Assembly: GCF_019059575.1 (NCBI RefSeq) | Contig: NW_024883008.1 | Location: 62,001 to 126,000 of the forward strand | Direction: 5' to 3' | DNA from: Amphibalanus amphitrite | Lineage: Eukaryota; Arthropoda; Thecostraca; Balanomorpha; Balanidae | DNA: 64,000 bases | Shown: piece after piece, positions 11,075 to 22,867 of the stretch | Layout of the letters: each line of letters opens with the position of its first letter | How positions within the stretch are numbered: the first letter of the stretch is position 1 | Program-made: the position numbers and the translations under genes | Notes under the pieces: model-generated | Databases searched by the model: none | What the model was told of the DNA's origin: nothing | What the model saw: the letters and a program-made list of their open reading frames with translations, nothing else

Positions 11075-12830
11075 TCAGAGGCCGGTGTGGGACTTTTAGA
11101 GGTCGGTCTGGGGCATCAGAGGCCAGTTTAACCCTCGCCGGACCGGACCTATAGGTTTTCTACATACGCGCCGGCCGAGGGGGCGGGGGGCGGGTACGAC
11201 CCCCCTCGCCGTTGCGCTCCAGGTTGAGCTAGCGCGTCACGGAAAAGCGAGCGTGTGCGCCGTTACAAGACGCAGAGATCGATACCCGATTTTAAGGTTC
11301 TAGGTCAACCGGTGACCTCTGAGATCAGGTCAAGTGCCTCAAGGCACGGTTCCGTTTTTGGTGAATAAGTTCGCAAAAAACGGCCGCAGAGCCGCGATTT
11401 TGCCAGCATCGTGTTCGCCTCTCTCAGGCGCGTCGAATGATGTACTTTTTGTTTGGGCGAGGTAAACTGAGGGTGTTGACCACGGGTCACGGTCAGGTCA
11501 GCGCCCCCAGGTCACGAAATTGGTCGAAGGAGGTCATGTCGCATATCATTCGATTCGGCAGGTCTTCCTGAGTCCATTTATGGCTTCCCCGACTCGCTAG
11601 CTCAATTTGATCGGTAGTTATTGACGACAAACTTATATGACCCTTATAACTTTATAAATGACGTCGCGCAAGGTCAACATTGCAAAAGTGACGCATCGAA
11701 CCTTGCAAGGAGTGTATGAAAGATTCAGTGTGCTTGAGATAGTTGAAGATCGTTTACGACGCCAGAAAAAAGTTTTCATTTTATCCCCATTGACTTATAC
11801 CTAATGGTGAGGTCACGAAAATGACCTTAGGAAAAATCCGAGATGTACAAGTTGTGAGACTCCTAATGGATACTAGGTCCTCCAAGGTTCATTTCCCTGT
11901 GAAATCTTCTCTGGCAGTGAGGGCGTTGCGAAGTTGCGACATCTGAAGACCGTGCAGAGGTTCACTTATGACCACATGGGTCAGTGACCTGATCTGACCC
12001 GAAAATGCGGTTGGTGTCAAAAGATCCGGCTTGATTCAAAGGTCAGGTATGCAAAGCTTCAGCTCTTTATCACCGGCGTGTTCGGAGCTATCGCGAAAAA
12101 AAAAAACTATGGAGGGGCGGCACCCGCCCCCCCCCCCATCGGCCGGTGAGGGTTGAGGCCCTCAGAGACCAGTACAGGGCCTGCAAAGGGCAGGATGAGA
12201 CATTTAGATGCCGACTTGGGCCATCAGAGGCTAATGTGGGCCCTTACAGGACAGCATGGACCCTCAGAGGTCAGTGTGGGACCCTAAAATGCCGGCATGG
12301 GCCGGTGTTGGACCCCAGAGGCCAGCAGAAGGCCCTCAAAAATCAAGATGGGCCTCAGAGGCTGGCATCAGGTCTTCAGAATCCCGTACAATGCCCTCAT
12401 AGGCTAATGACGGGTCCTTACAGGCCAGCATGGGCCCTTAGAGGTCAGTGTGAGGCCCTAAAAGACCGGCATGGGCCGGTGTTGGACCTCTAAGGCCAAG
12501 ATGGACCCTCAGAGGCCGATGCGGACCTTAGAGGCCGGCATCGGGTCTTCAGAAATCAGAATTCAGTGCAGGACCCTCAGAGGCACCTAAAGGTTAGTCT
12601 TGGGACCCCAGAGACAGAAATGAGGCCACCAGAGGCCGGTGTGAGGCCCTCAGACGCCGACTGGGCCCTTGAGGCCGGTTTAGGGGCCCTCAAATGAGGT
12701 CAATGTGGGTTCTCAGCGGTCAATGTCGGCGCTTGACCGCCACTGAAGTGCCCTCCAAGATCAGTGTAGGACCCTCAAAGACTGGCTTGGGAGCTGTTAA
12801 TAGCTAGCGTGGGATTCTTGAGCCTCGTGA
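11075..12830 (+). repeat. degenerate minisatellite inside the hAT, split by F3
   Basis: Imperfect units of about 20-30 bp based on GGGCCCTCAGAGGCCAGTGT run from about 11075 to 11127 and again from 12153 to about 12830. Excising the F3 element restores a continuous array. Units vary widely, implying age. Confidence 0.8.
11132..12152 (-). mobile_element. F3 piggyBac-like MITE, copy 1 (1.02 kb)
   Basis: Flanked by TTAA (11128-11131) and a decayed TTGA (12153). The termini are CCCTCGCCGGACCGG and CCGGTGAGGG. The left end has a second motif (GCCGGCCGAGGG) 33 bp in, then GGGCGGGTACGACCCCCC. The right end has a single motif after a long C-run. The body has AGGTCA clusters and GACGTCGC. It lies within the minisatellite of the hAT element. 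Confidence 0.8.
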
Positions 12831-12869
12831 CAATCGAATAATGGCCAGAGCCCCATACGCCCATGGGGG

Positions 12870-13060
12870 CCCATTGGTTGTTTTTTTTGGGGGGGGGGGG
12901 GGCAAATGATATGATGGCCCCCTGATTAGCCTTTGGAGGGGGGAAGGGCATGGCCCTGATCCCCCCTCTGCGACCGCCACTGCACTAAAAGTGGAAGGGA
13001 AGGGCAGATACAGACATTGCTGGCCTCCAGCCTGTTTGAGCCGAGGCGGGGGCATGGTCA
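12870..13060. other. G-run and a second hAT-like terminus
   Basis: An uninterrupted G-run follows T8 at about 12889-12902. GAGGGGGGAAGGGC and CCCCCCTCTGCGACCGCCACTG (12960-12986, written here in part) look like the inverted end of another hAT-type element. No partner end was found. Confidence 0.3.
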
Positions 13061-13497
13061 CCCTGGCCCCCAGCTAGTACGCCTTTGACGAACTATGCCG
13101 ACCCCAAGCAGATCCGGTCAAGCGTTGGTCGTTTGTATACGCATTCTCCTGCACCGTGCTAGTATTGTCTTATACCTTTTCAGTGCTCGCTGTCCCGTGC
13201 CTCGTATTCAACAAAATGCTGTCACCAGGACCCACAGTCTTGTCTCTGATATGGTTTCCTTCATTGAGTGAAGGAAATTGCGGTCAATAACGCTGTAGAA
13301 ACAAAAGGGAATCTTCATTAAAGGGCAAGCTGAATTGTTGTCAAGTTACCGGGTGGTAGCACTGGTACCTAGGTACAGACAGGCACAAGTCAGCAAAAAG
13401 TGGGGGGGCCAGTTAACATTGCTGGCCCCCCCACCTCCGAAAGTGGGGGGGCCATGGCCCCCCCGGCCCCCCCTGTTCCTACGCCTATGAGGTCACG

Positions 13498-14254
13498 TGA
13501 CCGCCGGGCGCGCGGGGTCACGCAGGGTCACGCGGCGGTCGGGAGTCGGACGCGGGGCGTGGTCGCGGGCGGACGCGCGGGGCATCATGCTTTGCTTTGC
13601 TTGCTTGCTTTGTCAACTTCATATAACTTACTATCGCATTCGTGTGAAAGCCAAACACTGCTCAGTGCCTTTAGAAATTGAGTTTTGGAAAGCTCAAGTC
13701 CCTATAGCTCCTCAGGTCGGCAACAGTTGAAGCCTCATCCGAACCCATGTGAAAAAAAAACGAGGGTAAGGAACCTTGTGTTGCTTTTTCTTTTACCGTC
13801 ATAATTATCTCAAACCATCACAATTTTGAGTTGCCACATTGTCTGCTTCACTACATTCGTGTAAAACTTGGGTGAAGGCTGGTGGCTCAAAGAAAGGTGA
13901 AGATATTTCTTTAAGTGCCTAATCCGTGAAATTGAAATATCCCGGCTTTATAAATCTACACTTTTCATTTTCTCCACGATACATTTTTTTTTAAATTGTT
14001 TAAATTTTATCTATATTTGTTAAAATCGGGGCTTTGGTTTTGTGTAAAGTAGATCATAAAGTTTACTATAGTTTTGTGTAACCTGATGGCTGAAGAAAAT
14101 AGTAATTTTGCTAAAATGATGTGCGGAAATTTGTTGCTTTCCAAATCAAATTACTCATACCTATATTTCATTCAAAATTAGGAGGCATTATTACTGTTTT
14201 TTCTTGTAACATGAACTGAGTTTGGGTACGGTGCTCCGGAAACGTTGTGGAACT
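13498..14254. other. no recognisable feature
   Basis: CpG-rich for the first 100 bp (CGCGGGGTCACGC repeats), then AT-rich. No gene seen. Confidence 0.5.
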
Positions 14255-14258
14255 TTAA

Positions 14259-15300
14259 CCCTCGCCCTGGCAGGGGGGGGGGGGGGTCGATGCGACCCCC
14301 CCCTAAGGTTTTTCGAAGATAGCGTAACAACGGCGGCGCGCAGCGCCGCCAAATTTGGCACAGCCTATGGGGCAACCTTCTTACATATGACCTGAAAATT
14401 TCAGGTCCAGGTGACCTTGGGTCAGGTCACCAGGTCAGAAAAACCGGTACAAGGTCATGGTCAAATTTCAATTTTCTTTTTGCACCTGTCCAACTCACAG
14501 TTTTGCACTGATTTCCTTCAAACTTTCAGGATGTGCTAAGTTCACCGAGTTGTATAACATATAGTTCGGGTTTTTTGAGGTCACTGACCTGAGGTCAGTT
14601 AGAGGTCATTACGTCGTAATGTTAAGCCTATGGGAAAATACTAAATTCGGAAAATACTGGAGATATCCGCTTCGTTTTATCACTTTTGTGCTTTGAAACC
14701 ACAGTACTTAACAGCAGGTCACTTGGTGCTTCTTTGTTTGGTGTACTTATCCATGGGTCAGGTCAAATGAGGTCAACTGAGGTCAAATGACGTTTTTGCC
14801 AATAACTTGGCACATAATGACGCTAGAGCTTCAAAAATGGTATCATTGTGTTCCTGGTGATCAGCCGAATCGAATGATATGCGATATGATGCAATTTGGT
14901 CCACTTTAACTTAATTTATTAATTTAAGTTTACTTAAAATTTAAGAAAAACTTTAAGTACACTAAAGCAAGCTAAAAAGTATATCATTCGACGCGCCTTG
15001 ACGTGCTGAGTTCACTGATGCTTTTCTTTTTGCTCTATCTTAATTAGATCAAAAGTTATAAGCGAAAAACTTTTGACCTGTTTTTAGCGAAATTTTTACA
15101 TTTATACCCCCCAAAACCCCCCTAAATATTGACCTAGAGTAACCAAATTTGCACAGGGCGAGAACTCCAGGGGGCCCACCTACCTACCAAATTTGGTGTT
15201 TCTAGGTGCCATAGGAGCCAATCGCGAGGGGGGGGGGGGGTCGCATCGACCCCCCCCCCTGCCAGGCCGTGTTATGAAAAATGCCCTGCCAGGGCGAGGG
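14259..15300 (+). mobile_element. F2 piggyBac-like MITE (1042 bp)
   Basis: Perfect 17-bp TIRs CCCTCGCCCTGGCAGGG lie between TTAA at 14255-14258 and 15301-15304. Hairpins GGGGTCGATGCGACCCC (14273-14304) and its inverse GGGGTCGCATCGACCCC (15228-15259) sit inside the ends. Only the right end carries a second motif, TGCCAGG, 27 bp from the terminal one, with GTGTTATGAAAAATG between. The body has clustered AGGTCA/TGACCT, for example at 14390-14420 and 14755-14790, and no coding capacity. Confidence 0.92.
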
Positions 15301-15304
15301 TTAA

Positions 15305-17220
15305 GCTAGCTAGAGCAGTTTCCATAAAAATTGTTTAGATAGTTGACATGGCTTGTTGACAACTCTTTTGCTGTTTCTAAAAAAAGTGAAAAAAAAAATA
15401 TTTTCCTGCATTAAGCACACAAGGCATGTTATTTTCATAAGCTATCGAATGTGTGTGTGTTTTTAAGCTGTTTTTTTTTTAAGCTTTTAAGCTGTACCTT
15501 CAGTTACTTCACTTTAGAACATATTGCCCAGAATGCGTCACTGATCATGAGCCATGGTATATCATATCATATGTAGCAAATACATAAATGAGAATAGTGT
15601 GTCATGAATTTTTGTGCATGCTTCTGGATCATCTGTAATTACATCAAAGGCTCGGCTCAAGAGTGTCCTGCCGACCAGCTTATGCCCAACCCTTTCTGTC
15701 CGCAGAACGTCGCCTGCGACTCCCGCACGCCGTTTGCCCCGGCCGTCCGTACTGGTCTTCGCGCTGCGAGCCGCGCTGGAGTTCGCGGCGGCGTCGTGGA
15801 GCTCCCATCGGGACGGCGTGTGATGCCCGCGTCGAGCTTATAAGCCGTGAGCTTCGATTGGCGGCTCACGCGGTCACCAGCTGTATGTACAGCCTCGGCC
15901 CCGACGACCCCGCTAATGGCCGAGACCGGCATACCCCCGGCATGGGTCCGCTGTCCGGCGCAGCGCTGGCCGCCCGCATGCTATGCTACTTTTGGCTGTA
16001 TCGCTGCCCAGCGGGAGCGCGCTCCACGCTGCGGAAGAGGTACACGTTGCGACCCGACTGAGGACTGCAACCGGATGGTGACACGTCGGCCTCTGCGCCC
16101 TGGCCGGGGCAGGCGTGACCGACGTCACAGTGGAGGAACGCCCAAACAAGACCAGCCCACCGTCGGAGCAGCATGGAAATATCATGTTCTGCCTGGACGT
16201 CGGACCCCGCGGCCGCAGTGCACCTGCACACGTGCGGAGAGGGGCGCTGGAGGCTACTCTGGAGCTTCTGCCATTCCGCGGCGCGACTGCTGGCAAAACG
16301 GCGGCGATTGAGGCGGTTGGGAACAGCTGCAGCAATGGTGATGGCGGTGATGGCGACATGGCGGTTTGGGACTTCATCTCAGCGCGGCCGCCGCCCAGGC
16401 GCCGCTGCGCCCGGCTGCTCAGCCACCTACCGGATGGCGGGGTGGCCCTTACGGCCCTCACGCCCGTTCGGTCTGCGGCCACGTTGTGGGGTGGCGGTCG
16501 CGGGGTTAGCGGCGTTGGACTTCGTCCTTTATCCAGACTGCACCGTACCATCTGAACGGATGGATCTGCCAAGAAATATGACATCCAAGGCGGCTATGAG
16601 GCGATCACAAAGCTTCACCAAGAGCTTCTCCTTCATGGGGCCGGCCGGCCGTTAAGTCGCAACACCGGCTGCCGAGTGCCAACAGCTGCGTGCGCTGGCG
16701 CCGACGCGTTGTGGGCCGCGCTGCTGACGCCCAAGCTGCGATATCAACCATCTATGAATAAGTGGCAGCGGTGGCGGCTTGTCAGTTGTTAACGTGCCTT
16801 AACAAACGTTGCGAATAGCCCGCGTTGGAATCGCATGGTTGGGAACACAACGCAAGTAAAAATGGGCTTCCTTGATGAACCTACTTTTTAAGCATTGTAG
16901 CCTTTGTAATTTTGGATGTTTTGCTGTAGATATTATTTTCTACATATATACTATATAGGCACTCACGTGCTTTAAATCGCGCAATGCAATTGAACCATGG
17001 TAAAGACAATGATAAATGAACTGAGAGCTGACATGCCCCATGCTTTGTGTGTGTATGTGTGTGTGTGTGTGTGTTTTTTTTTTGGCGAGTCGATAAAAGT
17101 GGTTTTGGACACTGGATGAGTTTTTAGGGGTGTGGTGAGGGGGGATGTAATTCCACAGACATTCTGTCAGATTCACTAATGCAGTAGGTTTGTGCGGTGT
17201 TTAGTTATCGGAGCATTCTT
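15305..17220. other. GC-rich island, no recognised gene
   Basis: About 15660-16690 is GC- and CpG-rich between AT-rich flanks, a possible CpG island or promoter. Overlapping open frames on both strands (up to 223 residues) have the biased composition expected by chance. A (GT)n tract is at 17047-17074. Confidence 0.4.
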
Positions 17221-17299
17221 TGAAAGTCGTGAATAGGGCCACCGAGTACCTAAAGCCGTGATATTCCCCCACAAAAACTTCTTTTAAATAACCGGGGAT

Positions 17300-17560
17300 A
17301 GGTAAATGAGCAGAGTAAATGCTATTACGAACGCCTATCACAATGCTGAGCGAATAGGAAAATCCATAGATGGAGAATTGTGCCGCGTTACGGGTGCTCG
17401 GGCGCACCCAATCCACCGTTACCCCAGCGGTGCCCTTGACCCGCATCGTCTGTCTCGGCTCCAAAGCCAAACCGGCGTGGAATTGGGAGCGTTCGAGCAC
17501 TCATCAGTCGGTGACACACCAGGGAAATAAGCTAAAATTAGAGCGCTCTATTTATTGCTT
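17300..17560 (+). repeat. dispersed repeat, copy 1 (inverted partner at 20409)
   Basis: The segment ending ACCAGGGAAATAAGCTAAAA and TAGAGCGCTCTA recurs in inverse orientation at 20409-20512, including GGAGAATTG further upstream. The type of repeat is not clear. Confidence 0.6.
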
Positions 17561-18895
17561 CCGCTACTTCACCGTCTCCCATAGGGTCCTGTGTTGAGCT
17601 GGTGTCGAGGCTCTAAAAATGACGCCGATTTTTGCACCCATCTCACAAAAACCACTCGGACCGCCTGGAAACTAATTGTTCCGCTCTAAAAATTTCATGA
17701 TCGACGGGAAAATGAACGAGGAAAAGATTGGTCCTGAAATAATTCTGAACTCCCTGTAGAACATATCGAAATATGGCTGCAAACTAGGAGCATGTCAAAA
17801 TCGACAAAACAATACAAATAAACTTAGCGGGATTTTTTTATTTTCCATGCATCTGTTTATGAAATCAGTTGGTTTTTTGGAAAGATCATCTTCTGTTTAA
17901 TAAATAATTCCACAATTGCAATCGAGAAAAAAATGTTTCTGCTGTGACAGCAGTTTTGGCATTATGCCAGTAGTGTGGTGTGCGCGGTGCTGCGTGGTCG
18001 TCGGGACGGAGTTGTGAGTATTTTCGGTGTTTTAAATGGTTGATGGCGATTTGAACCAGCTTTATATGATTTCCTACCAATTTTTGAATCAAATTATTGC
18101 TTTGAAAGACCATTGAAACCCCTAATCTCTTCATGAAACACGATCATATTCATCGTCGACGAAAATGGCGCGGGACTTCATGTGCGTTTCGATCGAAATA
18201 AATCTTAATTAAATATTATTCGATGATTAGTATCATATTCTAGTGACACATTTTCATAAAATAAGGCATAAACTTTGCAAGGAAGTCAACATTGGATAAT
18301 TGGATCCTTATTTTGCTCACATATCCTTGTAGTAGTCAAATGGCTCAATTGTTAGATAAATATAAGTATATATTTTGGCTTGATGTTTGCTGTGAAACCA
18401 CCCAGCCACTTGCTGGTTGAATGGTTTTCTGAAAAGTACCTGATAATCATTTCTCCTTTTCCTTAAAAGAAACTAAAATTCTTTTCAAAGTAACCCATTT
18501 TTAGGAAAGGCGGCTTGCTCATTGACAGCTCATGTTCTTGTTTTGTTATTGCTGGCAGTATTTTGAATTGATACAATAATGCAACATGAATTTTTTGCAA
18601 TAATAAAACCAAAGACAAACTTAGTTAATGCGTCAATCAAACACCCAACAGAAAGATTGTGAGTCCTTGTGACGTGAAGTAGAATTTTCTATGAATGTGT
18701 TTTTTAGAATATGCCAAATTTTAAATTCATTTCATTTTCTAGTTTTGAAATAGCCGGCAGTATTTTACTTCAACAAATGTAATATACATGGAATACTTAT
18801 TGTTATGTTATGTTAAAAGTTTAATAACAGCCAACAGAAGGGGCTGTTTCAGCAGATAATGTTTGTACCTTATGCATTACCTTTCCTTTCTGCAG
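17561..18895. other. AT-rich, possible intron
   Basis: No open frame of note. It ends in a polypyrimidine stretch and CTGCAG, a credible splice acceptor. Confidence 0.35.
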
Positions 18896-19049
18896 GACCA
18901 TGCTTCCGCTGGGTGGTCGACATTTGCCTCCTGAAGAAGTTGAGCAACATGAAGACCACCAGATGAGGTGTCTGCAGTACATGTGGGACTCTGCAGACTA
19001 CAAGTGTTATGCCAGCCACAACCAAAGTGCTGTGATCATGGAGGCATGA
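18896..19049 (+). CDS. candidate terminal exon, unknown product
   Basis: A good acceptor (CCTTTCCTTTCTGCAG, 18880-18895) precedes an open frame reading from ACC-ATG at 18897 to TGA at 19047-19049. Within it the 49 residues starting MLPLGGRHLPPEEVEQHEDH are hydrophilic and of protein-like composition, unlike the biased frames elsewhere in the window. It contains two cysteines and histidines but no motif I know. If real it is the last coding exon, with a 3' UTR running to AATAAA at 19514. The upstream exons were not identified; the GC-rich island at 15.7-16.7 kb is one possible location for a first exon. It could also be a decayed pseudogene or chance. Confidence 0.3.
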
Positions 19050-19513
19050 AGCTCATGACAACACTTCAGATTTGCAGTTGTACCAAAGTGTGATTCAAAC
19101 CACCTGTGGCATCTCACTCAATGCGTGAACAGTGTGATCATTGTGCAGTGTTCAGCTGCAACTAAGACATTTATTAGTGACTTGTTTTGCAATTAGCCAC
19201 CAAAAGCATGTTTTGGGCTGGCTGCTGTACCCAATTTGTTGTGCACTGTGCAATAATGGTAGTGTTTTGTCACTTGTCAAGTTGTCAGTTGTGCATGTTG
19301 CATGTTTCTCTCCCCTCGGCCCTCATTATCAGTTAAGTGGTGAATTGGCATCACTCAGTCTCCCCAGATCTTCATTGACTGTCTGTCAACCACCTAACTT
19401 GAGATGGTATTTGCTAATAGTGTCAGAAAAGAAGTGATTGTAGACATTTTTAGGAATATGAGCTCCGTTTCATGCGTGTTCCAGTGGTCATTTTGTCACA
19501 TGTCCCATAGTGT

Positions 19514-19519
19514 AATAAA
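19514..19519 (+). terminator. possible polyadenylation signal
   Basis: AATAAA about 465 bp downstream of the stop at 19049, preceded by T-rich sequence. It matters only if the candidate exon is real. Confidence 0.25.
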
Positions 19520-19539
19520 TGGAAACTGTTGTTCCCTTT

Positions 19540-20400
19540 TGAAGGTACTCGCTGATGCAGAAAGCGTTGGGCCTAATTATTAAGCGCACCTTCCTATCAG
19601 CAACGCACGAAATCGAAAGCAACAAAAATATCATCCTTTTTAGAACAGGAGGAAACGAAAACTTCTGAACATAGCTGTACCTACAACAGTGCATAAGGAA
19701 TTGAAATTCTGGGAGTTTTTGAAATTCGGAGAAACTCAAGTTGTCGACAGGTATGCCCCCTTGTACGTCAAAGACCGCCTAAAAAACAAACATCTACAAA
19801 TGAAGGCAGTATTCGTATGTTCGTTGTAATTGCAGCAGCCTAGCAACATGCATTGCGGTCCGATGGCGAATTACACTCGTGCTCAAAAACTATGCCGGCA
19901 ACTGCCAATGCACTTAGGTCATAGGTGAGGAGAGGAAGGGTTATGTCAAATGTCAACATCATAGAAATGGCTTCATCTATTGAGCTGTGCCTATCTACTC
20001 ATGCTTTCACTCCAGCTTCAGAGTAATCATCCCATATTGTACGTCTTAAGATATTGATTTCTATGGCGGTTTGCAATTGCTAGCCACGTCTTATCTCAGT
20101 TTGGTGGCCCCGCATCGGCCCACTCGGCCGCTCTAAAATTGACTTACGGAGGAGGATGGTGGCTTTTATTTTAGCTTCTCCGCTGACTGCGGGGAGCGCC
20201 GTCGCCGAGGTAGGAGCAATAATAAGCTTATGTTTGGGACTAATTTCCACGCTTAATTAACATTTTAATGTTATCTAAATTAATTCATGTTAATCTTTGA
20301 CGCATTCTCTTTCTATTGATACCACCCACCGGTCTGAGAAGTACTGCCTTGCTGCGTAAGGGCCGATAAAAGATCACGCTTTTAGGGGTGTCTCTTCAAC
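19540..20400. other. no recognisable feature
   Basis: AT-rich, with a short GC-richer stretch at about 20110-20210. No gene seen. Confidence 0.5.
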
Positions 20401-20408
20401 ATGGGGCA

Positions 20409-20512
20409 GGAGCAATAAATAGAGCGCTCTAATTTTAGCTTATTTCCCTGGTATGTCACCAACTGTCATGGTCTAGCGCAATTCTCCACCTAAATCCATT
20501 CCTGATACACAT
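20409..20512 (-). repeat. dispersed repeat, copy 2
   Basis: Inverse of the repeat near 17450-17560, with AGCAATAAATAGAGCGCTCT and TTAGCTTATTTCCCTGGT. The two copies bracket the candidate exon. Confidence 0.6.
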
Positions 20513-21138
20513 TTGCTTGCTCATAGTCATGTAACCCCGGTAAATTCACCCAACTTTCATATTGGTCGCTCCATAGACAGATGGCCACAGAGATCAACTT
20601 AAAAGGCCATTGTTGCATTCATTTAGTGGAGATCATTAAAGAGCCGTGACAGGCCACAAGTCGCGTGACATCATACGTGTAACGACCAATGACGTCGGCC
20701 TGCAAAACCCAATGGAAGCGGCTAGCAGCGTGCAATAAAACAGGGCGCTGCTTTCTAAATGTCTGTCGTGCGCCATAAATGAATATATTCTTTGTAGCCT
20801 GGCAACTCAGTATCTTTTTTTAACTATTGTACTAGCATTTAATAATTTCATAATTTTATAATTGTGCTTACGCTTTATGTTGATATTAGTGATAAATCCT
20901 TAGAAAAAGTAAATCGATGTGATATTTAATAGAAAAATAGCAAACTAACGCACCATTCATTCGAAAGCTGGGGAACCTACTAAAAAGAACTACTAAAATT
21001 CCTGAGGAACCAAAGGATCAAATGGGGATTAAATAGATGCCTGCTATTCCGTCGTGAAAACGGCCATATTGAATTAAATCCATTATAATATTTGTCCCTA
21101 AGTCCATCTAAAATGGGTGAAGAAGTGATATTTCCAGG
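20513..21138. other. no recognisable gene
   Basis: Contains the inverse of the terminus CCGTTTTCACGACGG (about 21047-21064), also seen at 10123. Otherwise featureless. Confidence 0.4.
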
Positions 21139-21290
21139 GAGCAGAGCCGGAGCCGGAGCCGCCGGAGCCGGCACATTTTTGCCCGGAGCCGGAGCCGGAG
21201 ACGGAGCCGCCATGACATTTCACCCGGAGCCAGAGCCAGAGCCGGAGCCGATTTTATTTATCCGAAGCCGGAGCCGGAGCCGAAGCTGTC
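21139..21290 (+). repeat. GGAGCC simple repeat
   Basis: Imperfect hexamers GGAGCC/GAGCCG with interruptions. They yield Glu-Pro or Gly-Ala strings in open frames on both strands, which are not taken as genes. Confidence 0.85.
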
Positions 21291-22470
21291 TGAAATTTCC
21301 ACGGCTCCGCATCTCTGGATATTTGTGTTCCATCGTGAAACATAAGTAAATTGATTTGTTTTGTGATACAGCCTGCGTGATCCCTATGGAAAGCTATCCT
21401 GATCGAACCTTGAAGGATGCATGTAGGAACCTTGCATGTGACCGCTCCCTTTGCTTATTCGTAGCTCAAAAGCCGTTTATTTTCTCATAATGACAGGTCT
21501 TTGAGATCCAAGGAGGGGACTCACATAACCGGATGATGCATAACATGCTGAAAGTAATTCGTTGGCTGTTTTTACTTTTATGTACGGTTATGTAACGCAC
21601 CTGAGCACCTGAGCAGCCTGGTCTGTAACAATACTTCCTCATCTGATGGCCTTGCAGTGCAATAGGGATCAACGCTGGTCTGTATTTTATAAAGAAATAT
21701 GTTGATTTAATGACAAATATAAACCTAGCCAGCCGGGCTCATTCCGTAACTGATGATTTTCAGTTGCAAGCATGATAAAAATAACGGTTATTTAACACCT
21801 ATTACCGGTTTCATTGTCAACCTCGAGCCTCAACATCTGGGGTCATTGCATATCTGACGATGTTTTCAGCAATGAGCTTGAGTACATAAAATAATTATTT
21901 TTACAACAGTAACTGGTTGATATGACGGGAAGAAAGACGTCTTACTTGCAATAGGATTAGTTGGTATGCCTGTCATATCATGAGTGTCATACTGGTGATC
22001 CTTGCACAACAAAATCGATTGGTGAAACTAGTAAATTTAACTACAGAGAAAGGAATTACCAATAATGTACATGATTACCAACGTTTATATTGATAATCAT
22101 ATGTAATTGGTACTTGATTATCAATATGTATATGAGTCTATTCTAAGAATAGGTTTCTAGCTGTAATTAAGAGCAAACGTACGAGTGTCCGCAAGACCGC
22201 TGCTGTAGACGCCCCCTAAGCAGCCCCCTGATCTGCCTACCGGGGGCGGCGGCAGCCCTGCAAGGGGGGGGGGGGGGCGGCGGCCTCCCACACCGCATGG
22301 GGCGGACATCCGCTGACTGGACAGTGTGACGTCAGCACTGACCTTGACAGTGGCACTGGGCGGTGACATGTCGATCTAGGAGGGGCCGGTGTGGGGCGGC
22401 GCCCGGCTGCCTGTCCCGGACGCGGACAGACACCCGCCGCGCCCGGCTCCGGGATATTGGGGCTGACGGA
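21291..22470. other. no recognisable gene
   Basis: AT-rich until about 22190, then a GC-rich block with a G-run at 22264-22278. Short open frames are uninformative. Confidence 0.45.
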
Positions 22471-22476
22471 ACCTGG

Positions 22477-22721
22477 GCCCAATCTTACCAATGCAATGCC
22501 GTGAATAGGATTTGGGAGCAATGGCCAGAGTTACCGGCAATAATATGACATGTTTTCTTTTTATTTACGCCCAGCTATAATCTCGTTGACATGTTTAATG
22601 GCGTAAATGATTATGAATGTTGCATGACTGAATGAATCAATGAGTGAATGAATGTTGAATGATTAGGGATGGAACCAAATGCCGTGAATGCGCATTCACG
22701 GCATTTGGTAAGATTGGGCGC
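22477..22721. mobile_element. small TIR element ending in a perfect palindrome
   Basis: GCCCAATCTTACCAA at the left is inverted as TTGGTAAGATTGGGC at the right, about 245 bp apart. At the right end, 22674-22709 is a perfect 36-bp palindrome with half-site ACCAAATGCCGTGAATGC. The left end has a damaged single version (AATGCCGTGAAT). Between them are GAATGAAT-type simple repeats. No clear target duplication. Confidence 0.6.
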
Positions 22722-22867
22722 TGGACAGTTAAACGGGGGTGCTAACATTCTTCTTTTGGTGCAACAGCTTACTAGCCAGTCTGCTATAGTATCATCGAGA
22801 TCAGGTCACTGCCAATGTCAGGCCAAACAAGGTCAGATATCTGCATTTCAGTACAAATTCAGACAAA

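Larger units (their letters stand above)
10646..13489. mobile_element. hAT-like non-autonomous element, 2.84 kb
   Basis: The termini CATAGGCGTAGGAAC (10646) and GTTCCTACGCCTATG (to 13489) are perfect inverses. They are flanked by the identical 8-bp sequence AGGTCACG (10638-10645 and 13490-13497), the duplication length typical of hAT transposons. Next to each end are AAGTGGGGGGGCC blocks in opposite orientation. The interior is mostly a GGCCCTCAGAGGCC-type minisatellite into which an F3 element has inserted. No open frame resembles a hAT transposase. Confidence 0.85.

Noticed and set aside
12157..12830. CRISPR-like array
   Set aside because: Eukaryotic context and degenerate contiguous units without unique spacers; it is a minisatellite.
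15913..16584. 223-residue minus-strand open frame
   Set aside because: Lies in a GC-rich island where long chance frames are expected; overlapping frames exist on both strands; no motif.
21092..21349. Glu-Pro repeat protein
   Set aside because: Translation of the GGAGCC simple repeat.
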